Source: Pedobacter borealis DSM 19626
GTDB taxonomy: Bacteria > Bacteroidota > Bacteroidia > Sphingobacteriales > Sphingobacteriaceae
DNA: 35,587 bases
Direction: 5' to 3'
NCBI RefSeq assembly: GCF_000708285.2
Contig: NZ_JAUG01000047.1
Coordinates: forward strand, 1 to 35,587
This document shows, one piece after another, positions 17,793 to 26,635 of this stretch. Numbering within the stretch: position 1 is the stretch's first letter; the number at the start of each line of letters is the position of its first letter. Position numbers and translations under genes: made by a program. A model generated the notes under the pieces. That model ran no database searches and had not been told where the DNA came from. It was given only the letters and a program-made list of their open reading frames with translations.

Positions 17793-20060
17793 ATGAAAAG
17801 AAATTATTTTATCGTGTGTCTCTTATTCGGATGCTGGCTGTCCAGCTTTGGGATGGGATATCAAAAGGCGGGCAACAAGAATCTCATCGTCTCTTTTTTG
17901 GAGATCAAAGGAAAAAATACAGGCTGGGGCCTTGCGGTGGTCATCCAGACCCCAGAAGGCCGCACCTACCTGTATGACACCGGACCGGGGCAATATCCCA
18001 ACGCGAATTTTGATGAGGGGAAGGATATGATAGCCCCGTTTCTCAAAAGAAATAATATTAAAGTTATTGACGGTATCATCATATCGCATCCTCATAAAGA
18101 CCACTTTGGAGGTTTAAAGTATCTGATGGGCAGTTTTAAGGTTAAAGCATTATATGATACCGGGTATTCCGGATGTATAAACTGCGAGCCCGAGTATGAT
18201 GATTATAAAAGAGAATATATTGCCAAAGGAGGAAGATATCAGCGCATAAAGCAGGGAGATAAACTTGGCTGGGACAAATATTTAGACGTTGAAGTACTGT
18301 CACCTCCTCCTGGGTTTCTTAAGGATGAAGATGAAGCCAACGTGAACTCTGCGGTAGTCCGAATAAAATATAAGAAGAATACCTTCCTTTTAACAGGGGA
18401 TATCCCGCAGGCAGGGCAGGAATACCTATTAAAACATTTTAACGCAAGAGACTTACAAGCAACCGTATTATCGGCTCCCCATCACGGATATGACTCATAC
18501 CTTCCTTTTGCAGAAGTAGTAAAACCGAAAATTTTGGTAGCCAGTAGTTTGAATGGAGCTGAGGAGCCTGCTTTAAAAGCGAGAGAAGTTTTTAGCAAGG
18601 TGGGTTCTGAAGTATATGCAACCTGCTGGAATGGAACTGTTAAAGTGGTTTGTGATGGCAATAAGTGTACGGTACAAACCGAACGTAATGACAATCCTAA
18701 TGTGCTTCCTGGCATTGTTCCAAGTAAGCGCTCCAGCAATGGTTTCCTGCCTCCGGGATGGATTAACCTTCACGACGAGAAGTATGCAACACCGACCGAC
18801 GGAACAATCTCCGGTGGCGGGAGAGATGCCACTTCGGCCATTATGAGGGCACTCGCTGATGTCCCGCTTGGCGGTACGCTGTTAATGGGACCTTATGTCT
18901 ATCAGATTTCTGGAGCGAATGGAATCGACCTGTCCTCCCGTCTTGACGTGCATATTGAGGGCGCTGGTGGAGGGATGGGAGGCAATCACGATCAATATAA
19001 CGGGACTTATATCAAGGTAAACGGCAAGAATAATGCTTTTACGATCAGTCCTTCAACGCAGGGACAACAAGGGCCAACCTTTTCGAAAATCCATGTGTAC
19101 GATGGGTCGGGAGAATCAACTGGCTGGTATGTCAAAAACTGTAACAAGTCGCAATGGAACCGTTGCAGCGTGGTGAATGCCAATAAAGGTTGGGTTTTCA
19201 CAGCTACCAATGCTCCTGATTGGGATAATGCCTGGCATGTGCTCTACGATATCACCACCTTTCATTGCCATTATGGGCTTTGGCTGGGGGGGAACTTCGG
19301 CATCTCGGTGTTTGGTGCCGATATTGATGTGGCTGGCGACTCAGGATGCGGCCTGTTTCTTTCAAACTACGCACAAAACAACAAGTTTTACAATGTGATG
19401 ATTGACGGCTCGACGGTTGGAGGTATCGGGACCGGTACTGGAATTGAGGTAGATTCGACAGGCGCCCATGACAACGAATTCTTCGGTCTGAAGGCAGAGG
19501 GCTTGCGCACGACGGTTAAGTTAAGATCACCATCACCAGGAGGAGGTAGATATCCTACAACAGCCATCAAGTTCTTTGGCGGCTCCATGTCCGGCTATGC
19601 CGGCACTGAGCAAATGGTTGACATCGGTGCTAACGTAGGCCGAACCCTGATTGATAACGTAGCGTTCACCAACAGCGACAATTATACATCGATGGTTTCC
19701 GATAAAGGCTGGAATACAAAGTGGATTTATGCGGATGACGATGCACAGTTCACGGATTCTTTTGCGGCTACCTATATACCGTCCAATCTACACAAAGGAC
19801 GAACGAAGGTGGTGACAATGACCGGAAATATCAGTTCGGTGGCATCTATGCCGGGTGGGTATAAGGGCGCCCGATCCAGAATCATTTTTGTCCAGGATGC
19901 TAGGGGTGGGCACAGCCTTCCAGCCGCAGACTCATGGACGGGATACTATATGGATAGGATTTCGAATACAAATAATAAGGCTTTAAAGAAGACTACATTC
20001 GACTTCGAGTACGACGGCACAAAGTGGATTCAGGTGAGTGCCGCCAACACTTGGTTTTAA
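17793..20060 (+). CDS. Fusion of ComEC-like metallo-beta-lactamase and tailspike-like beta-helix
   Basis: A 755-residue exported protein with signal peptide (about 1-22). Residues about 28-300 are a metallo-beta-lactamase domain like the C-terminal hydrolase of ComEC: SHPHKDHFGG with His99, His101, Asp103 and His104, LLTGDIPQ, and SAPHHGYDSYL. From about residue 308 (NVLPGIVPSKRSS linker) to the end it is a glycine-rich right-handed beta-helix of pectate-lyase or phage tailspike type, closing with FDFEYDGTKWIQVSAANTWF, a tail I associate with phage fibre proteins. GC content rises across the join: 22/60 and 23/60 in lines at 18061 and 18181, but 33/60 and 31/60 at 18841 and 19441. Function is unknown; glycan binding or cleavage by the helix is possible. 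Confidence 0.8.
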   Translation: MKRNYFIVCLLFGCWLSSFGMGYQKAGNKNLIVSFLEIKGKNTGWGLAVVIQTPEGRTYLYDTGPGQYPNANFDEGKDMIAPFLKRNNIKVIDGIIISHPHKDHFGGLKYLMGSFKVKALYDTGYSGCINCEPEYDDYKREYIAKGGRYQRIKQGDKLGWDKYLDVEVLSPPPGFLKDEDEANVNSAVVRIKYKKNTFLLTGDIPQAGQEYLLKHFNARDLQATVLSAPHHGYDSYLPFAEVVKPKILVASSLNGAEEPALKAREVFSKVGSEVYATCWNGTVKVVCDGNKCTVQTERNDNPNVLPGIVPSKRSSNGFLPPGWINLHDEKYATPTDGTISGGGRDATSAIMRALADVPLGGTLLMGPYVYQISGANGIDLSSRLDVHIEGAGGGMGGNHDQYNGTYIKVNGKNNAFTISPSTQGQQGPTFSKIHVYDGSGESTGWYVKNCNKSQWNRCSVVNANKGWVFTATNAPDWDNAWHVLYDITTFHCHYGLWLGGNFGISVFGADIDVAGDSGCGLFLSNYAQNNKFYNVMIDGSTVGGIGTGTGIEVDSTGAHDNEFFGLKAEGLRTTVKLRSPSPGGGRYPTTAIKFFGGSMSGYAGTEQMVDIGANVGRTLIDNVAFTNSDNYTSMVSDKGWNTKWIYADDDAQFTDSFAATYIPSNLHKGRTKVVTMTGNISSVASMPGGYKGARSRIIFVQDARGGHSLPAADSWTGYYMDRISNTNNKALKKTTFDFEYDGTKWIQVSAANTWF

Positions 20061-20179
20061 CTTAGCTATATATAGAAATGGTTGAAAAAAAATATTCTTT
20101 GGTACTAAAACGGCTACTAGGTAACCTGATCAAATTAAGCCCACTGGGGGATTTCATATTTTTTGTTAAAGTAATTTCA

Positions 20180-21604
20180 ATGAAAATAATCATCACAATA
20201 CTTTTAGTTTTTACGTTTTCGCTTGCGGAATCGCAAACATTGCAGCATAAACAGCCGGTCGCGTCAAAAGCGCAGAAAGATTGGCATGATATGGAATATT
20301 ACCTCTTCGCCCATTTTGGTCCCAATACCTTTACCGGTCTGGAATGGGGCCTTGGAGATGAGAAAGAAGATATATTTAACCCGACCAACTTAGACTGCGA
20401 TCAATGGTGCCGGGTTGCCAAAGCAGGCGGAGCGAAGGGAATTATCATCACGGCCAAACATCACGATGGATTTTGCCTGTGGCCAAGTAAATACAGTACA
20501 CACACGGTAAGGGAAAGCAAATGGAAAGATGGAAAAGGAGACGTATTGAAGGAGCTGTCTACCGCTTGTAAAAAATATGGTTTAAAATTCGGCGTATATC
20601 TTTCTCCATGGGATAGAAACCATCCCGATTATGGTACAGATAAGTACAATGATGTGTATGTGAACATGACGAAGGAGATCTTTGCAAACTATGGCCCCAT
20701 TTGGGAACTGTGGTGGGACGGTGCAAACGGAGAAGGCCCTAATGGTAAAAAACAGGTGTATGATTTTCAGCGGTTCGAAAAATTAGTAAGGAGCATCTCT
20801 CCCAATACCGTGATTTTTAGTGATATCGGTCCGGATATCCGTTGGGTCGGTAATGAAAACGGAATAGGTGGAGAAACAAATTGGAACACATTAGACACTG
20901 CGGGATTTACAAGAGATGCAGGAGCTCCGTCGACAGACACGCTGAAAAGTGGTAATGCAAACGGAAAAGTATGGATGACCGCTGAATGTGATGTGAGCAT
21001 CCGACCAGGCTGGTTCTACCACCGTAGCGAAGATACTTTGGTAAAATCACCTGCTACACTTTTTAATTTGTATCTGAAAAGCGTAGGCCGCGGGGCGGAC
21101 CTGTTGTTAAATATTCCTCCCGACCGCAGAGGGCTTTTCAATGAGCACGATTCGGTGGCATTAGTTGGTTTTAAGAAATTATTAGAGGAGAACTTTAGAA
21201 ATAATCTGGCAAAAAAAGGAACGGGATATGTCGTATCGAACAACAGCAAAAAAATAATCAAAACATTAAATGACGGGATACCGGATAGTTTCAGTGCGAC
21301 CACTTTGCCTCATTCGCAAACAATGCTTATTGAATTGGATAAGCAGCGAAAAATAAATTGCGTCGTGCTCAGGGAAGATTTATCAAAAGGCCAGCAGTGT
21401 GCAAAGTTCCAAATTAAGTTGAAGGATAAACAAGGTGGATTGATCAAAGAAATAAACGGTACCACAATTGGCCGTAAAAGGGTAATCAGCTTTCCATCGG
21501 CCGAAGCTTATAAAATCGAAGTTTCAATCACTGAACAAAAAAACAGCACCAGAATTTCCGAGATAGAAGCTTATCTGATTGACGAAAGACTCATCGAAAA
21601 TTAA
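20180..21604 (+). CDS. GH29 alpha-L-fucosidase
   Basis: The frame is open from an ATG at 20078, but the ATG at 20180 gives a proper signal peptide (MKIIITILLVFTFSLAESQ) and a 474-residue enzyme, so that start is chosen. The GH29 catalytic barrel shows EYYLFAHFGPNTFTGLEWG, ITAKHHDGFCLWPSKYS, and the nucleophile Asp180 in WELWWDGANGEGP. The C-terminal part (after about residue 350) is a beta-domain. It removes terminal alpha-L-fucose in the periplasm; the WWDGANGEG neighbourhood resembles the alpha-1,3/1,4-specific subgroup, a weak inference. It lies 119 nt after the fusion gene. Confidence 0.92.
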   Translation: MKIIITILLVFTFSLAESQTLQHKQPVASKAQKDWHDMEYYLFAHFGPNTFTGLEWGLGDEKEDIFNPTNLDCDQWCRVAKAGGAKGIIITAKHHDGFCLWPSKYSTHTVRESKWKDGKGDVLKELSTACKKYGLKFGVYLSPWDRNHPDYGTDKYNDVYVNMTKEIFANYGPIWELWWDGANGEGPNGKKQVYDFQRFEKLVRSISPNTVIFSDIGPDIRWVGNENGIGGETNWNTLDTAGFTRDAGAPSTDTLKSGNANGKVWMTAECDVSIRPGWFYHRSEDTLVKSPATLFNLYLKSVGRGADLLLNIPPDRRGLFNEHDSVALVGFKKLLEENFRNNLAKKGTGYVVSNNSKKIIKTLNDGIPDSFSATTLPHSQTMLIELDKQRKINCVVLREDLSKGQQCAKFQIKLKDKQGGLIKEINGTTIGRKRVISFPSAEAYKIEVSITEQKNSTRISEIEAYLIDERLIEN

Positions 21605-21639
21605 AATGTTTGAAATGTTAATTTTTTATCGGAAAAGAA

Positions 21640-23325
21640 ATGGAAAATAACACTTATGATGCCATTGTGATTGGGTCAGGCATCAGTGGCGGATGGGCTG
21701 CCAAGGAATTATGCGATAATGGCATGAAAACGCTTGTTTTAGAAAGAGGTCGCAATATTGAACATATTAAAGATTACCCTACTGCAACAAAAGATCCCTG
21801 GGAGTTTCCGCACCGGCAACAGATGCCACTTAAGGCATTAGAGGAGAATCCTATCGTTAGTAAGTGTTATGCTTATGGAGAGGCAACCGAGCATTTTTTT
21901 GTCAAAGATAAAGAGCATCCCTACATACAGGAAAAACCCTTTGACTGGATACGCGGGTATCAGGTTGGTGGCAAATCTATTATCTGGGGGCGAGCCTGTC
22001 AGCGTTGGAGCGATTTTGAATTTTCAGCACCTCAGCGTTATGGATACGCAGTTGACTGGCCAATCAGGTATGATGATATTGCTCCATGGTATTCCCATGT
22101 AGAAAAATTCGCAGGTATTTGCGGTAATAAGGATGGATTAGAAGCAATGCCTGATGGCGATTATCTGCCACCGTTTGAAATGAGTTGTGTAGAATCCGAT
22201 ATTCAAAAGAAAATAAACGCTCGTTACAAAGACCGACACATGGTACATGCACGTTGGGCACATTTGACCAAACCTGAACCGATTCATTTGGAGCAAGGAC
22301 GAGGACAATGTCAGGCGAGAGATCTGTGTTACCGTGGCTGCCCTTTTGGCGGATACTTCAGTTCTGTTTCTTCAACCCTACCTTGGGCAAAAAAAACGGG
22401 GAATTTAACCATCAGACCTTTTTCAGTGGTTCATTCAATCATTTATGATGAAGAAAAAGGGAAAGCCGTTGGAGTGAAGGTCATTGATGCCAACACAAAA
22501 CAAGAAACGTTGTTTTATGCCAAAGTTATATTCCTAAATGCAGCCTGCTTAAACACAAATCTTATCTTATTAAACTCCACATCATCCCGTTTTCCAAATG
22601 GACTAGGTAATGACAATGGGTTGTTAGGTAAATATATTGCTTTTCACAATTATCGGGCAAGTGTTTTTGGAAGGGTAGAAGGATATGAAGATAAGTATTA
22701 TTATGGTCGTAATCCTACTAATCCAATAATTGCTAATTATAGAAATTTGCATAAACAGGATACGGATTATTTAGGCGGCTTTTTGACTTTTGTTTTTTCA
22801 ACCAGACCAACGCCAGGAGATGTTGATGGAGTGATTGGAGCTGATTTAAAAAATACATTAACAGAACCTGGTTCATGGGTTGCAGGAATGTATATGCAGG
22901 GTGAGACGATTCCAAAAGAGAGCAATCATGTAAGGTTAAGCAAAGACAAAAAAGACGCATGGGGGATTCCTCAACTTATTATGTCTGTAAGCTATGACGA
23001 TAATGACGAAAAAATGGTAGCTGATTTTTTAGAACAATCCGCTGAAATGTTAAGTGCTGTGGGGGTAAAAGATATTCAAAAAAACGATAGTCACCGTGCT
23101 CCAGGTTTGGATATTCATGAAATGGGCGGCTGCCGTATGGGTCATGATCCAGAAACCTCATTGTTGAATAAATGGAACCAATTGCATTTGTGTAAGAATG
23201 TGTATGTGACTGATGGAGCCTGTATGACAAGTACTGGTAATCAAAGTCCGTCAATACTTTATATGGCTTTTGCAGCAAGAGCTGCTAATCATGCTGTTCA
23301 AGAAATAAAAAATGGTAACTTATAA
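21640..23325 (+). CDS. GMC family FAD-dependent oxidoreductase
   Basis: A 561-residue flavoprotein. FAD-binding GSGISGG (12-18) and LERGR follow at the N-terminus; the C-terminal GMC_oxred_C part has His493 in DIHEMGGCRMG and Asn534 in STGNQSPSILYMAFAAR, the expected active-site pair. It has no signal peptide, but with the next gene, a Tat-type small subunit, it forms a pair like membrane-associated gluconate or glucoside dehydrogenases, where the small subunit carries the flavoprotein across the membrane. It probably oxidises a hydroxyl of a sugar or glycoside. The sugar is unknown. Confidence 0.9.
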   Translation: MENNTYDAIVIGSGISGGWAAKELCDNGMKTLVLERGRNIEHIKDYPTATKDPWEFPHRQQMPLKALEENPIVSKCYAYGEATEHFFVKDKEHPYIQEKPFDWIRGYQVGGKSIIWGRACQRWSDFEFSAPQRYGYAVDWPIRYDDIAPWYSHVEKFAGICGNKDGLEAMPDGDYLPPFEMSCVESDIQKKINARYKDRHMVHARWAHLTKPEPIHLEQGRGQCQARDLCYRGCPFGGYFSSVSSTLPWAKKTGNLTIRPFSVVHSIIYDEEKGKAVGVKVIDANTKQETLFYAKVIFLNAACLNTNLILLNSTSSRFPNGLGNDNGLLGKYIAFHNYRASVFGRVEGYEDKYYYGRNPTNPIIANYRNLHKQDTDYLGGFLTFVFSTRPTPGDVDGVIGADLKNTLTEPGSWVAGMYMQGETIPKESNHVRLSKDKKDAWGIPQLIMSVSYDDNDEKMVADFLEQSAEMLSAVGVKDIQKNDSHRAPGLDIHEMGGCRMGHDPETSLLNKWNQLHLCKNVYVTDGACMTSTGNQSPSILYMAFAARAANHAVQEIKNGNL

Positions 23326-23342
23326 CGAAACAATTCAAAAAT

Positions 23343-23909
23343 ATGGATAGAAGGGAAGCTATAGGTAAAATTTCATTGATATTGAGCGGAACCATTATCG
23401 GAGCAGAGTTTTTTTTGTCAGGATGTAAATCAGATCCAAAAAAAATTAGCTATTTGTTTACCGCAGAAGATATAATTTTTCTTAATGAGGTAGCAGAAAC
23501 TATTATTCCAGAAACGAATACCCCTGGTGCTAAAGCTGCCCAGGTAGGGAAATTTATGACTGTAATGGTCAACGATTGTTATAATCCTGAAGAACAGAAA
23601 ATATTTGTAGATGGAATGACAACATTGAAAGAGCAGTGTAAAGAACAATATGGAGTGAATTTCATAGATTTAGATGCTCGTAAGAAAACAGAATTCTTAA
23701 AAACCATTATTAAGGAACAAAATAAAACAGCTAAGAATAAAGATATACAACCCCCGACTCATTATTTCAAGATGATGAAAGAGTTAACGTTACTTGGGTA
23801 TTTTACCTCAGAAGTTGGTTGTACAATGGCCCGACGCTATATCCCGATACCAGGGAAATATATAGGTTGCCTTCCTTACAAAAAAGGAGACAAGGCCTGG
23901 GCCACCTAG
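23343..23909 (+). CDS. Gluconate 2-dehydrogenase subunit 3 family protein
   Basis: A 188-residue protein, 17 nt after the GMC gene. The N-terminus has twin arginines (MDRREAIGKI) and a hydrophobic stretch ending in LSGC, compatible with a Tat signal or lipoprotein. The family features are FTAEDIIFLNEVAETIIPETNTPGAKAA and the closing RYIPIPGKYIGCLPYKKGDKAWA, so the gene is complete. It is the accessory subunit of the GMC dehydrogenase. An imperfect GGCC palindrome covers its stop codon. Confidence 0.9.
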   Translation: MDRREAIGKISLILSGTIIGAEFFLSGCKSDPKKISYLFTAEDIIFLNEVAETIIPETNTPGAKAAQVGKFMTVMVNDCYNPEEQKIFVDGMTTLKEQCKEQYGVNFIDLDARKKTEFLKTIIKEQNKTAKNKDIQPPTHYFKMMKELTLLGYFTSEVGCTMARRYIPIPGKYIGCLPYKKGDKAWAT

Positions 23910-24121
23910 GCCAAATAGACTGTAAGATCAGCGTGCGCTTTGTTTGCTTTCCCGATCGCCCTGGTGAATCAATTTACAGCCAGCGTTTTACCAACACATG
24001 TACACTTTAATGGCTACCCATTTCAGCTAACAAAAGAATTAACTAAAAAAACAACAAAACTGACAGTTTGTATAGTATTACCTAGGATACTTCTGTGGTC
24101 TTGCCTTAAATTAGATAAATA

Positions 24122-25783
24122 ATGACGAAAAGAATTATTCTTTTATTTGCCATCATAGCGCTATTCAATACAGCGTCTATCGCTCAAAAAAAGACAATAG
24201 TAAAAAAGGCTTCTTCCACTATATTAAACAGGCCAAAATTGGTAGTTGGATTGGTGGTAGACCAAATGAGGTGGGATTATCTTTACCGGTACTATAACCG
24301 GTATTCAGATGGCGGATTTAAGCGAATGCTAAATGAAGGCTTCTCTGCAGAAAACACCTTTATCCCTTATACGCCAACCTATACTGCCTGTGGGCACTCC
24401 AGTATTTACACTGGTTCGGTTCCGGCCATTAATGGTATCATTGGGAATGAATGGTATGACCGGGAATCAAAACGTGGAGTTTATTGTGTCGGCGATACTA
24501 CGGTTAAAACAGTAGGCAGCGGTACCGGAGCTGGTTTAATGTCCCCTAAAAACTTACTGGTCACAACAGTCACGGATGAACTTCGCCTGGCAACAAACTT
24601 TAAAAGTAAGGTAATTAGTATCTCATTAAAAGACAGAGGTGCAATTTTACCGGGGGGGCATGCTGCTAACGCTGCATACTGGTTTGATGGTGGAACCGGC
24701 AATTGGATCAGCTGTACACATTATATGACCCAGTTGCCATCATGGATAATGGATTACAATAAATTGAAGATGGCAGATAAATACTTTGAGAAAAACTGGA
24801 ATACATTATATCCAATTGAAACCTATGACCAGAGTACCGCTGACAACAAAACATATGAAGGAAAATCAAAAGAAGAGCAAACCGTTACTTTTCCCCACCC
24901 TTTCAAATTGTATATCGGAAAGGATTATGACAGGATAAAAAGTTCTCCATATGGGAATGCAATGACGCTGGAACTGGCTAAAATGGCTATAAGTTCAGAA
25001 CATCTCGGACAGAGAGGCCAAACGGATTTTCTTGCTGTAAGTTGCTCTTCAACAGACTATGTTGGACATCAATATGGGCCAAATTCAATAGAAGTTGAAG
25101 ATACTTACCTTAGATTGGACCAAGAGTTGTCCCAGTTTTTCAACTATCTGGATGCTAAGATCGGAAAGGGAAATTATCTTGTGTTTTTATCTGCTGATCA
25201 TGGGGCCGCTCACGTTCCAGCCTTTATGACGGAGAATAAACTTCCCGGAGGATTGTTCAATGAGGTTCCTGTTATGGCCGGTCTGAATACTGAAATTGAA
25301 CAGAAATTCCAGGTTAAAAATGCGATTGTCACTTATACAAATAGTCAGATCTATTTCGATCATGGAGCAATTAAAGAGGCCAATGCTAGTTTGGAAGCTA
25401 TAAAAGCTTTGACGGTCGAAAGGTTAAAAGAACAAGAGGAGGTTATGGATGCCCTGGATCTTAGTAAATTGGCCGGTTCTACTTTACCCGAACCGATAAA
25501 AAGAGCACTCACCAATGGGTACAATGCCCATAGAAGTGGTGATATCTATTATATATTGAAATCCAATTATTTTGAAGGCGGTAAGACAGGAACGACCCAC
25601 GGCGCCTGGTATCCTTATGACTCCCATATCCCATGTATGTTTATGGGATGGAACGTAAAACAGGGAAAAACCAATAAAACCCATTACATAACTGATATAG
25701 CTGCTACCGTGGCAGCAATGCTTCATATTCAGATGCCAAGTGGCTGCATTGGTGAGCCTATTACGGAGCTAACAGGCAGATAG
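24122..25783 (+). CDS. PafA-like periplasmic alkaline phosphatase
   Basis: A 553-residue secreted enzyme with signal peptide to about residue 21. It has the alkaline phosphatase superfamily metal ligands (Asp47 in VVDQMRWDY, and SADHGAAH near residue 360), a nucleophile Thr88 in TPTYTACGHSS, Asn109 in GNEWYD, and Lys170/Arg172 in SLKDRGAILPGG. The Lys-x-Arg pair is the hallmark of PafA-type phosphate monoesterases rather than diesterases. It could remove phosphate from phosphorylated glycans of this locus or simply be a phosphate scavenger; the 212-nt gap before it leaves its membership of the operon open. Confidence 0.88.
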   Translation: MTKRIILLFAIIALFNTASIAQKKTIVKKASSTILNRPKLVVGLVVDQMRWDYLYRYYNRYSDGGFKRMLNEGFSAENTFIPYTPTYTACGHSSIYTGSVPAINGIIGNEWYDRESKRGVYCVGDTTVKTVGSGTGAGLMSPKNLLVTTVTDELRLATNFKSKVISISLKDRGAILPGGHAANAAYWFDGGTGNWISCTHYMTQLPSWIMDYNKLKMADKYFEKNWNTLYPIETYDQSTADNKTYEGKSKEEQTVTFPHPFKLYIGKDYDRIKSSPYGNAMTLELAKMAISSEHLGQRGQTDFLAVSCSSTDYVGHQYGPNSIEVEDTYLRLDQELSQFFNYLDAKIGKGNYLVFLSADHGAAHVPAFMTENKLPGGLFNEVPVMAGLNTEIEQKFQVKNAIVTYTNSQIYFDHGAIKEANASLEAIKALTVERLKEQEEVMDALDLSKLAGSTLPEPIKRALTNGYNAHRSGDIYYILKSNYFEGGKTGTTHGAWYPYDSHIPCMFMGWNVKQGKTNKTHYITDIAATVAAMLHIQMPSGCIGEPITELTGR

Positions 25784-25800
25784 GTTATCCTATACAATAA

Positions 25801-25833
25801 AGGTAACCTTAATATGTCGGTGACCTGTTTTTT
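25801..25833 (+). terminator. Probable Rho-independent terminator after the phosphatase gene
   Basis: GGTAACC (25802-25808) pairs with GGTGACC (25819-25825) with one A-G mismatch, followed by a T6 tract at 25828-25833. It lies 18 nt after the phosphatase stop and would end the plus-strand unit. Confidence 0.55.
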
Positions 25834-26347
25834 GAACTGTATTAAGATACTAAGTAAAAATATTCAGGGGGCGTTAAATTTCACTTTCTTTCAGTAAGGT
25901 AAGAAAGCGATCTGTTAACTTATTTTTTTGACTTGGTAGAAACCAGGTGTTTTTTCTTGGTCAAATAGTGTAAATCAGTATTGATTTCTCCATACGAAGA
26001 CCTTTCATATGCGATGTTTAAATTAATACTATGATGTTATTATAAACTATAGAATTAATCGGTAGCTATATTTTGGTTAGCTGATGAATGTGGATAGGGT
26101 TATTTAACAATCCTTTGCTTGAGAACAGGGATAAGAATGAATAATTACGAATTCACCCTTACTGTTCTAACCTGCTTTCCAATAGTTCAAAAAGCTTGTT
26201 GTTAACAATGACGATCGGGTGGACACCCTATTGTTAAAATACCTTTTTATTGACGATAGGGAGTTGTTCTTCTTGTTTGCTGATTGTTGAAGAACAATAA
26301 GGAGCGATTAATAAATGGTTGTACTATACAAGACCAATCCGGTGATG
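25834..26347. other. AT-rich spacer without a convincing gene
   Basis: About 510 nt between the phosphatase terminator and the repeat element. The minus strand has one short stretch ending NNKLFELLESRLEQ and stop near 26172, about 22 codons, which looks like a gene tail but has stops in all frames upstream. I do not recognise it. Nothing else is supported. Confidence 0.4.
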
Positions 26348-26554
26348 TTGTTATAACCTGAGTTCGATAATTATTAGCTAAAAATCATATCTTATACACG
26401 CCTAATCCAGCTTTATCGTCCTGCTGAATTTATTTCAGCATCTTTTTAGCGTGAAAGACCCTGAAATAAATTCAGGGTGACGACCGCCTTAACTGAAAAC
26501 TTGATTAAAACGTCACAAAGTGAGATTTAATAATCGAACTCAGGTTTATAACAA
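26348..26554. repeat. MITE-like element with 25-bp terminal inverted repeats
   Basis: Left end TTGTTATAACCTGAGTTCG... (26348-26375) and right end (26529-26554) are inverted copies differing by one inserted base and two or three mismatches. The interior holds a 66-bp imperfect palindrome (26417-26482) of the form CCTGAATTTATTTCAGG and its complement, able to fold into one long or two small hairpins. No protein is encoded. A third end of the same family is at bases 2-25 of the window. Confidence 0.75.
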
Positions 26555-26635
26555 ATGCTTTAAACCGCTCGGAACAACCTTGGTAAAAACAGGAATAATA
26601 GATATCACACTTACGATGAGCAGTAACATCCCAGT

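Noticed and set aside
20078..20179. Upstream ATG of the fucosidase frame adding 34 residues
   Set aside because: The extension is not signal-like and the ATG at 20180 starts a clean signal peptide.
23888..23913. GGCC-rich palindrome at the end of the small dehydrogenase subunit gene
   Set aside because: The stem is only about five pairs with no T tract, so I do not call it a terminator.
26172..26240. Short minus-strand frame ending NNKLFELLESRLEQ
   Set aside because: Only about 22 codons, with stops upstream in every frame and no recognisable family.
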